From positions 1 through 9,129 of the forward strand of contig WFWF01000153.1 of assembly GCA_015491275.1 (NCBI GenBank): a stretch of 9,129 bases of DNA. The letters are read 5' to 3'. Positions 1 through 5,865 of the stretch are shown piece after piece (position 1 is the stretch's first letter; each line of letters opens with the position of its first letter). Under the pieces are notes generated by a model, which ran no database searches, was not told the origin of the DNA, and saw only the letters and a program-made list of their open reading frames with translations. Origin of the DNA: Aquificales bacterium (GTDB lineage Bacteria > Aquificota > Aquificia > Aquificales > Aquificaceae). The position numbers and the translations under genes were made by a program.

Positions 1-159
1 CCTTAACTTTGAAGGCGACCTCGTAGAATTATTTGAAACTATTTTAAAGGGTATATTGTTATCCCTTAAAAATTCTATAAACTCGGAAGCATAAGGGAAG
101 GGATTGAGTTCTTTATCCTTGACGAGAACACCGTCAAGGTCTATCAGAAGGGTAAACAT
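1..159 (-). CDS. HAD-IIA family hydrolase (NagD-like), N-terminal fragment
   Basis: The first 53 codons of a gene that leaves the window on the left. The translation begins MFTLLIDLDGVLV, and DLDGV (residues 7-11) is HAD motif I with its nucleophile and general acid/base aspartates. Residues 42-49 read SNNSTRSP, the motif II Ser/Thr followed by Asn-Asn-Ser that is typical of subclass IIA (NagD, phosphoglycolate or 4-nitrophenyl phosphatase-like). The family dephosphorylates small phosphorylated metabolites in the cytoplasm; the substrate cannot be told from this part. It starts 11 bp after the moxR stop on the same strand and is probably co-transcribed with it. The sequence before the ATG (TAATAAATAACTTG) has no clear Shine-Dalgarno site, so translation may depend on coupling to moxR. 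Subclass assignment is fairly secure from motif spacing; the specific function is unknown. Confidence 0.8.
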   Translation of the reverse strand, partial: MFTLLIDLDGVLVKDKELNPFPYASEFIEFLRDNNIPFKIVSNNSTRSPSKLR

Positions 160-170
160 CAAGTTATTTA

Positions 171-1076
171 TTATAGAGAAATTTTTATCTCTTCCACAAT
201 CTCTCTTATAACGGATTCTCCATCAGCTTCCTCTCTCGGTACTATCCTATGACTTAAAACAAAAGGTGCCACATCCCTTACATCATCAGGTATTACAAAA
301 TCTCTTCCCCTCAGTAAAGCCATTGCACGGGAAACTCTTAAAAGTTGCATAGCTCCCCTTGTGGAAACTCCAGTTAATATGGAAGGATGTTCCCTTGTTC
401 TTTGAACTATATCAAGAACATAATCTATCACATCATCCGAAACATAACAGTTATCCGCCCTTCTCTGCAGATACTCAAGATCTTCCCTTTTTAGGACAGG
501 TTTCATAGCCTTAACCCTTTGAAGTGGATCCTCTCCTCTCAATATCTCCTTCTCCGTTTCCCTCCCCGGATACCCTATCTTGAGTTTTACAGAAAATCTA
601 TCCTTTTGGGATTCTGGAAGCGGAAAAGTTCCGTACTGCTCAACAGGATTCTGGGTTGCAACAACAAAAAAGGGAGAAGGTAAAGGAAATGTATTTCCGT
701 CCGCGGTAACCTGTTTTTCCGCCATTGCTTCAAGAAGGGCACTCTGTGTCTTAGGGGGTGCCCTGTTTATTTCATCCGCAAGGAAAACATTGGTAAATAT
801 AGGTCCCTTCTTAAAAACAAACTGACTTTTGGATTGATCAAAGATGAAAGATCCTGTTATATCAGAGGGCATAAGGTCACTCGTAAACTGCATCCTTTTA
901 AACTCAAGACCCAAAACCTTGGCAACCGCAAGGGCAAGGGTTGTCTTACCCACACCGGGTATATCTTCAAGGAGAAGGTGTCCCCGTGAAACCAAACACG
1001 CAAGGGCTAACTCAACAACATGTCTTTTACCTATAAAAAAGCGTTCTATCTCTTCTATTGCCCTTTTAACATTCAT
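171..1076 (-). CDS. MoxR-family AAA+ ATPase
   Basis: A 301-residue AAA+ ATPase of the MoxR branch, a cytoplasmic chaperone-like family that usually helps mature or activate protein complexes together with VWA-domain partners. Visible motifs in order: Walker A GVGKTT (41-46), the MoxR signature around QFTSDLMPSDITG (63-75), Walker B FLADEIN (98-104), sensor 1 ATQNP (140-144), an arginine-finger region ESQKDRF (155-161) and sensor 2 GVSTRGA (236-242). Length is normal for the family. The frame is open 29 codons further upstream, but I chose the ATG at 1076: the protein then starts at the usual MoxR position, and the longer version would overlap the divergent ispA gene with an unrelated hydrophobic stretch. 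No Shine-Dalgarno site precedes this ATG. The common neighbours (DUF58 and VWA proteins) are absent in view; a HAD hydrolase follows instead. The partner is unknown. Confidence 0.93.
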   Translation of the reverse strand: MNVKRAIEEIERFFIGKRHVVELALACLVSRGHLLLEDIPGVGKTTLALAVAKVLGLEFKRMQFTSDLMPSDITGSFIFDQSKSQFVFKKGPIFTNVFLADEINRAPPKTQSALLEAMAEKQVTADGNTFPLPSPFFVVATQNPVEQYGTFPLPESQKDRFSVKLKIGYPGRETEKEILRGEDPLQRVKAMKPVLKREDLEYLQRRADNCYVSDDVIDYVLDIVQRTREHPSILTGVSTRGAMQLLRVSRAMALLRGRDFVIPDDVRDVAPFVLSHRIVPREEADGESVIREIVEEIKISL

Positions 1077-1094
1077 GTAAGAAAATAATATAAT
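1066..1094 (+). promoter_or_regulatory. Sigma-70-type promoter for ispA
   Basis: TTAACA at 1066-1071 (five of six matches to the -35 consensus), a 17-bp spacer, then a perfect TATAAT at 1089-1094. The expected transcription start, about 7 nt after the -10 box, falls at about 1101-1102, which is the ATG of ispA. The mRNA would therefore be leaderless or nearly so. This agrees with the lack of any Shine-Dalgarno sequence in CTGAGTT just before the ATG. The -35 box lies inside the first codons of the divergent moxR gene. The call rests on sequence match and position only. Confidence 0.72.
1085..1092 (-). promoter_or_regulatory. Possible -10 element for moxR, overlapping the ispA -10 box
   Basis: Read on the minus strand, this A/T stretch gives TATATT (1092-1087) or TATTAT (1090-1085), both close to a -10 box. 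They lie 8-10 nt before the moxR ATG, so a transcript would start within a few bases of the start codon. No good -35 match is visible at 16-18 bp spacing; the best candidates match about two of six positions. moxR must be transcribed from somewhere near here because the upstream gene is divergent, but the exact element is uncertain. Confidence 0.35.
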
Positions 1095-1101
1095 CTGAGT
1101 T

Positions 1102-1911
1102 ATGGACATAAGCCATTTAAGAAAACAGATTGAGGAAAGGATAAAATTTTTACTTTCGCCCAAAAGGATTCCTTCCTATATTTATGAACCAACCACCTAT
1201 TACCCTCTTCAAAGGGGTAAGAGGATAAGACCACTCTTGTTAACCCTTACAACCTACTATTTAGGCGGTAATGTTGAAGATGCTGTAACAGTAGGCTGTT
1301 CCATAGAGATTATCCATAACTACTCCCTTATACACGACGATCTACCCGCCATGGACAATGATGATTTCAGAAGAGGTAAACCCACGTGCCATAGGAAGTA
1401 CGGGGAAGCAAACGCCATATTAGCAGGTGATGCACTACTTACATACGCCTTTCAAATACTCTCCGATAAGGGACTCTTCAAAAGTCTTCAAGAAAAGGAT
1501 CTGATTGACATTATAAATGTCATAAGCAAAAAGGCAGGCATTCAAGGTATGGTTCTCGGACAGTTCTTTGATATAAACGGATATGAAGATCCAGTTGAGA
1601 CAAATATGTACAAAACCGCTGCACTCTTTGAAGCTTGTTTTGTTTGTGGGGGAATTGTAGCAGGTAGAAGGGACATTATTAAAGATCTGGAAAATCTCGG
1701 AAGAAACTTTGGATTACTTTTCCAATTCACGGATGACATACTTGATAAGGACGGTATTTACAAAAAGGATCCGGAGTTTGCATTAAGGGAAGTAAAGAGG
1801 ATCAGGAAAGAAACAAAAAAGATATTGGACAAAACAATACCTGGGGGGGAAGAAATCAGGAATATAATTGAATTAGTTACAAACAGGATAGGCGGATCTG
1901 AGGGTGTTTGA
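1102..1911 (+). CDS. ispA: Short-chain trans-polyprenyl diphosphate synthase (farnesyl/geranylgeranyl type)
   Basis: A 269-residue trans-prenyltransferase that condenses isopentenyl diphosphate with allylic diphosphates to make C15 or C20 chains for quinones, carrier lipids and carotenoids. Visible motifs: GKRIRP (39-44), first Asp-rich motif DDLPAMDNDD (79-88, with the two-residue insertion of bacterial type II enzymes), RRGKPT (90-95), a GQ pair (153-154), KT (171-172) and second Asp-rich motif FQFTDDILD (207-215). Tyr74, five residues before the first motif, is the bacterial FPP synthase pattern, so farnesyl diphosphate is the likelier product. GGPP cannot be excluded. The protein is short (bacterial IspA is about 295-300): after DDILD the usual loop with a GK motif and further Lys/Asp seems missing. 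It is the only plus-strand gene, divergent from moxR, and its last 39 bp overlap the end of the radical SAM gene. No Shine-Dalgarno site precedes the ATG. Confidence 0.9.
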   Translation: MDISHLRKQIEERIKFLLSPKRIPSYIYEPTTYYPLQRGKRIRPLLLTLTTYYLGGNVEDAVTVGCSIEIIHNYSLIHDDLPAMDNDDFRRGKPTCHRKYGEANAILAGDALLTYAFQILSDKGLFKSLQEKDLIDIINVISKKAGIQGMVLGQFFDINGYEDPVETNMYKTAALFEACFVCGGIVAGRRDIIKDLENLGRNFGLLFQFTDDILDKDGIYKKDPEFALREVKRIRKETKKILDKTIPGGEEIRNIIELVTNRIGGSEGV

Positions 1912-3510
1912 GGAAACATAAGGATCCTTACATAATCCACATACCTTACACCTGTCTCTGCAGTCTCCCCAAGGTTCCTTACCCTTTACAAAGGAGTTCC
2001 AATGGGCTTCAATATACCTTTCCTTTATACCTGAAGAGACAATCGATCTGAATTTATTAACATTCTTAATAATCTTCGGAAGTCTTTTAATATTACCGTA
2101 GCTTTCATACACATCTTTTAGTAAAAACCCCGCACTCTCATCTCCCACAGAAAGCAGATACTCAATAAATGTATTCTCAGGTTTTTCAATGTGAAACTTT
2201 ATCTTTTTCTTTAGACCGCTCCTACTTATAACCTTCTCTAAGGCTTTTATCCTTTTCTTTACATCTTCAAAGGATCCTATATCATAATTTTGAAAAGGTG
2301 TGAAAGGCTTTGGAACAAAATGATTTATACTTGCGGTTATTTCGGGAAGCCCTCTTATTGAGGAAATTCTCTTTAGTAAATAGACAATAGCTTCCAAATC
2401 TTCCTCTTCTTCGAATGGTAAACCTATAAGAAAGTAAAGCTTCACAGTTTTGACTCCGCAATCCCTAACAAGTCTTTCGGTAAACTCCAGATATTCCATA
2501 TTTGTGTGTACCTTATTAATAAGAAACCTAAGCCTCTCACTTCCGGTCTCCGGTGCTATAGTCACAGTTTTCTGTCCAGAATCCCTTATTATCTTGAACA
2601 AGATCTCATCGTTCAACTTAGGTCTCAATGAAGAAAAGGATACTTCCATATTGTAGAACTTTATAAGGTTGTAAAGTTCTTCCATCCAAGGGTAGTTGGA
2701 TACATCCGCCCCTATGAGTCCGACCCTTTTCCTGAATCTGGCTCCCCACTCCAAGGCATCCTTTACAAATTCTACAGGCTTAGGCCTGAAGGGTTTAACA
2801 AAATAACCCGCTATACAAAATCTACACCTTGCTTCGCATCCCCTGACAAGTTCCAATAAAAACATATCCCCGAATACGGTCTCCTCGGTAAATATATGTG
2901 TGTGTGTTTCTGACTCAAGATTATGTATCCTTCCTACTTCCTTGGTAACGGTCCCATCTATGGAAGGGATATATATATGGTGGTGCCTTGCCATAAATTC
3001 TAAAAATGTATCTTTATTCACCAGTAAAGGTAAGGCTTCCGTAAGATGATCTAACACTCCTGTTTCCGCTTCGCCGAGGAAAAAGCCATCAATAAAGGGA
3101 GAAAGAACCGCGGGATTATAGGAAACCGCTATACCTCCTGCCATAACTGTTTTTTCCCTTCTTTCCTTAAATAACTCCAATCCCTCCCTTTTAAGTATAT
3201 CAATAACATTCATATAATCAAATTCCGTTTGTATGGAAAAGAGAATAAGATCAAATTTATTCAAGGGGGTGTTGGTTTCTACCGAAACCACCTCCGCATC
3301 CTTGTCATCTGGTAAGAACACCCTCTCACAGAAAATATCATCCTGGGAGTTTAATAGGAAATAAACCAACTGAAATCCGAGGTTTGACATACCTACCTTA
3401 TAGGTGTTAGGAAATACGAGGGCTATTCTGTACTTAAAATGCTTTTTATAGAATACATGGCCCTTCTCATTCTCAAATCTTCGCCTCAAAAGGTCTTTAT
3501 ACTTTACCAT
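1873..3510 (-). CDS. B12-binding-domain radical SAM protein (TIGR03960-like)
   Basis: A 545-residue protein. Residues about 27-160 resemble the degenerate cobalamin-binding-like domain of the TIGR03960 group (IALVFPNTYKVGMSNLG at 29-45; GGIAVSYNP at 125-133); I see no DxHxxG cobalamin ligand motif. Residues about 217-440 form the radical SAM domain, with the 4Fe-4S motif Cys225-x3-Cys229-x2-Cys232 and a later stretch TIAPETGSERLR (317-328). Near the C-terminus, Cys517, Cys521, Cys524 and Cys527 make a C-x3-C-x2-C-x2-C cluster, which I recall as usual in this group and which could bind a second metal centre. The enzyme would cleave S-adenosylmethionine to start radical chemistry; its substrate is unknown. 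Its ATG overlaps the pilC stop by one base (TAATG), so it is probably translated by coupling; a weak AGGTGA lies 12 nt upstream. The 3' end overlaps ispA convergently. Confidence 0.87.
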   Translation of the reverse strand: MVKYKDLLRRRFENEKGHVFYKKHFKYRIALVFPNTYKVGMSNLGFQLVYFLLNSQDDIFCERVFLPDDKDAEVVSVETNTPLNKFDLILFSIQTEFDYMNVIDILKREGLELFKERREKTVMAGGIAVSYNPAVLSPFIDGFFLGEAETGVLDHLTEALPLLVNKDTFLEFMARHHHIYIPSIDGTVTKEVGRIHNLESETHTHIFTEETVFGDMFLLELVRGCEARCRFCIAGYFVKPFRPKPVEFVKDALEWGARFRKRVGLIGADVSNYPWMEELYNLIKFYNMEVSFSSLRPKLNDEILFKIIRDSGQKTVTIAPETGSERLRFLINKVHTNMEYLEFTERLVRDCGVKTVKLYFLIGLPFEEEEDLEAIVYLLKRISSIRGLPEITASINHFVPKPFTPFQNYDIGSFEDVKKRIKALEKVISRSGLKKKIKFHIEKPENTFIEYLLSVGDESAGFLLKDVYESYGNIKRLPKIIKNVNKFRSIVSSGIKERYIEAHWNSFVKGKEPWGDCRDRCKVCGLCKDPYVSSNTLRSAYPVCN

Positions 3511-4742
3511 TACTTAATAATTTCACCTATCTTGAAGATAGGCATATAAAGTGCTATGAGTATGACACCGACTATACCCCCTATGGTAACAACAAGTAAA
3601 GGTTCTATAAGTGAAACAATTCCTTCAACCGTTTTATCAACCTCATCCTCATAAAACCTTGCAAGGGATTCCAACATCTCATCAAGATTACCCGTCTCCT
3701 CACCCACTTTAACCATGGCGACAGCTAATCTCGGGAATATGCCTTGTCTTTCCATTGATTGCCACATAGCTTGTCCTTCGGTTACCTCTTTTTGAACCAC
3801 ATCCACCGCTTCCTTAATGATAAGATTACCCGCAACCTCGGAAGCAATCTGCAGTGCTCTATCAAGGGAAACACCGCTTACAAATAGGGTTGCCATCGTT
3901 CTGCCGAATTTAGCCATGGCACTTTTAAGGGCGAGATCACCGAATTTGGGTACTCTAAGTATAAACCTATGTACGCTTTTCCTGAAACTGTAACTTTTTC
4001 TCATCATATATCTGAAGGCAACAATAAAAAGGGCAGTTCCTCCCAAAATTTGAAGTATATTAGCTTTAAGGAAATTTGAGGCGTTTATAAGCATCTGTGT
4101 AGGCAAGGGTAAGGCGGCTCCGAAGGATGCGTATATTTCCGCAAAAATTGGAACAAGGAAGTATAAAATACCCGTTACTATAACGGTAGCAACAACAACC
4201 ACAAAGACAGGATAGAAGGATGCGCTCTTTATCTTACTCTTTATCATAGCGATTTTCTCATAATACTCCGATGCCCTCATAAGAGATGTATCCAGATTAC
4301 CAGTTTCTTCCCCCACAGCCACAAGATTTATAACAAAGTCGGGGAAAACCTTCCTATGCTTTGACATGGCATTTGTTATAGAAGACCCCTCGCTAACCAT
4401 CTTTGCTACACTTTCAAGGGCGTTACCGAGGATAGGGTTTGGCATTTGCTCCGCAACTATTTCAATGGCTTCAACTATACCGACACCCGCTTTTACCAAG
4501 GCACCCAACTGTCTGCACATGAGGGACATATCTCTATCACTGACACCTCCGAAAAGGACTTTTTTCTTTTTCGTTCCCTTAGTACCCTTAGGCTTGGCTT
4601 CCTGTGTGAGGGATTCAACTTCAACCACCGTATAATTTCTGCTCTTAAGCTCATTAACAAGCTCTTGCATTGTAGGGGCTTCAGCAGTTTCCTCTACCAG
4701 AACTCCCTCCTGAGTATATGCCTTATATTTAAACTTAGGCAT
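3510..4742 (-). CDS. pilC: Type IV pilus inner-membrane platform protein PilC
   Basis: A 410-residue member of the GspF/PilC family, the polytopic platform protein that couples the cytoplasmic ATPases to pilin insertion and removal. It starts with the usual N-terminal region MPKFKYKAYTQEG, has a Lys-rich linker (about 50-62), then two T2SF repeats (about 72-195 and 275-398). Each repeat carries the conserved VGEETGNLD sequence (143-151 and 346-354), and the duplication is obvious. Hydrophobic segments near 176-198, 228-246 and 380-403 are the expected three membrane spans. Length is normal. The ATG is fixed by a perfect Shine-Dalgarno sequence five bases upstream, within the end of pilT. The stop overlaps the start of the radical SAM gene by one base. 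The position directly after pilB and pilT favours PilC over type II secretion GspF. Confidence 0.95.
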   Translation of the reverse strand: MPKFKYKAYTQEGVLVEETAEAPTMQELVNELKSRNYTVVEVESLTQEAKPKGTKGTKKKKVLFGGVSDRDMSLMCRQLGALVKAGVGIVEAIEIVAEQMPNPILGNALESVAKMVSEGSSITNAMSKHRKVFPDFVINLVAVGEETGNLDTSLMRASEYYEKIAMIKSKIKSASFYPVFVVVVATVIVTGILYFLVPIFAEIYASFGAALPLPTQMLINASNFLKANILQILGGTALFIVAFRYMMRKSYSFRKSVHRFILRVPKFGDLALKSAMAKFGRTMATLFVSGVSLDRALQIASEVAGNLIIKEAVDVVQKEVTEGQAMWQSMERQGIFPRLAVAMVKVGEETGNLDEMLESLARFYEDEVDKTVEGIVSLIEPLLVVTIGGIVGVILIALYMPIFKIGEIIK

Positions 4743-4745
4743 GCT

Positions 4746-5852
4746 TTACCTCCTTACACCAGAAGCATTTATCATCCTTTCCAATTCCTTTATATCTGGA
4801 GAAACCCTCAAAGCATCATCAAGGGATATAAGACCCGCCTTGTAAAGTTTGAAAAGGGACTGATTCATGGTCTGCATACCCGATTCAACCTGACCGCTCT
4901 GCATAAGGGAGTAAATCTGCTGAAGCTTGTTTTCCCTTATGAGATTCCTTATACCAGAGTTGGGAACCATCAATTCGTATGCGAGCACCCTTCCCCCACC
5001 TATTTTTGGCAACAGCCTCTGAGATATAACACCCTGAAGAACAAAAGAAAGTTGAACCCTCACCTGTTCCTGCTGTTCCGAGGGAAATATATCCACTATC
5101 CTTGTAATGGTTGAAATTGCGGTGTTAGTATGCAAGGTTCCGAAGACAAGATGACCTGTTTCCGCCGCCCTTAAGGCTATCTCTATGGTTTCCCGATCCC
5201 TCATCTCTCCGACGAGGATAACATCCGGGTCTTCCCTCAAAGCCGCTCTCAGAGCATCGGAAAAGGTGTGGACATCTTGTCCTATCTCTCTTTGATTTAC
5301 TATTCCTTTCTTATGTTGGAACGTGTATTCTATGGGGTCCTCTATGGTTATGATATGATGAGGAAAATTCTCATTTATATAATTTATCAAGGACGCAAGA
5401 GTTGTCGTCTTACCTGAACCAGTAGGGCCTGTAACAAGTACCAGTCCCATACTCTTGTGACATAAGTCAAGCACCTTTTCTGTAAGACCGAGTTCCTTTA
5501 CGCTATGAATCTTGTAGGGTAATCTACGAAAGGCAGCAGCTATGGTATTTCTCTGAAAGAATACATTAGCCCTGAATCGTCCCACATCCTTTATACCGAA
5601 GGAAAAATCAGCTTGACCTGTTTCTTCAAGGGTTTTTCTGTGTTTCTCCGGCATAACGGAATAGGCAAGTCTCTGCGTCATGTCCGGTGTCAAAACAGGG
5701 AAATCCTCCAGCGGTCTCAGTTTCCCATCAACCCTTATAACGGGGGGAGTACCTGGAGTTAAGTGAATATCGCTTGCATCGTAGGATATAGCCTTCATAA
5801 CTATATCCATCAATCTAAGCTCCTGCTTTGCGGTTGATGTTGCAGGTGTCAT
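4746..5852 (-). CDS. pilT: Type IV pilus retraction ATPase PilT
   Basis: A 368-residue hexameric secretion ATPase that powers pilus retraction (twitching, adhesion, DNA uptake). Visible motifs: an N-terminal PAS-like region with ASDIHL (26-31), Walker A GPTGSGKTT (142-150), Asp box ITIEDPIE (168-175), Walker B DPDVILVGEMRD (208-219), His box GHLVFGTLHTNTA (233-245) and the PilT hallmark GIRNLIRE (300-307, usually AIRNLIRE). The hallmark, the short length and the absence of the C-terminal tetracysteine separate it from PilB. The start ATG follows a perfect Shine-Dalgarno sequence at five-base spacing; a later Met15 is possible but much less well supported. It lies 12 bp after pilB and 3 bp before pilC, the pilB-pilT-pilC order also known from Geobacter. 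Confidence 0.96.
   Translation of the reverse strand: MTPATSTAKQELRLMDIVMKAISYDASDIHLTPGTPPVIRVDGKLRPLEDFPVLTPDMTQRLAYSVMPEKHRKTLEETGQADFSFGIKDVGRFRANVFFQRNTIAAAFRRLPYKIHSVKELGLTEKVLDLCHKSMGLVLVTGPTGSGKTTTLASLINYINENFPHHIITIEDPIEYTFQHKKGIVNQREIGQDVHTFSDALRAALREDPDVILVGEMRDRETIEIALRAAETGHLVFGTLHTNTAISTITRIVDIFPSEQQEQVRVQLSFVLQGVISQRLLPKIGGGRVLAYELMVPNSGIRNLIRENKLQQIYSLMQSGQVESGMQTMNQSLFKLYKAGLISLDDALRVSPDIKELERMINASGVRR
4748..4755 (-). promoter_or_regulatory. Strong ribosome binding site for pilC
   Basis: On the minus strand AAGGAGGT ends five bases before the pilC ATG, a full match to the anti-Shine-Dalgarno core. It lies across the last two Arg codons and the stop codon of pilT (AGG AGG TAA), so the pilT end doubles as the pilC ribosome binding site. 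It fixes the pilC start. Confidence 0.9.
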
Positions 5853-5857
5853 GCCTT

Positions 5858-5865
5858 ACCTCCTT
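5858..5865 (-). promoter_or_regulatory. Strong ribosome binding site for pilT
   Basis: AAGGAGGT on the minus strand, five bases before the pilT ATG. It begins at the last base of the pilB stop codon and fills most of the 12-bp gap. The surrounding sequence, AAGGAGGTAA then A/G then GC then ATG, is nearly the same as before pilC. It fixes the pilT start. Confidence 0.9.

Noticed and set aside
1077..1163. A longer N-terminus for MoxR starting at 1163
   Set aside because: The extra 29 residues would overlap the divergent ispA coding region, do not resemble MoxR, and the ATG at 1076 gives the usual family start.
1919..1930. 12-bp perfect palindrome TAAGGATCCTTA just after the ispA stop
   Set aside because: It has no loop and no following T-run, so it is not a normal terminator. 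About two such palindromes are expected by chance in 9 kb, and it lies inside radical SAM codons.
2897..2906. (TG)5 dinucleotide repeat inside the radical SAM gene
   Set aside because: It is short, encodes an ordinary His/Thr stretch, and is well below lengths usually linked to phase variation.
4446..5114. A 222-codon open frame on the plus strand, opposite the pilT/pilC junction
   Set aside because: It lies wholly antisense to two well-supported genes, has no ribosome binding site or recognisable domain, and its protein composition looks like a reverse-strand shadow.
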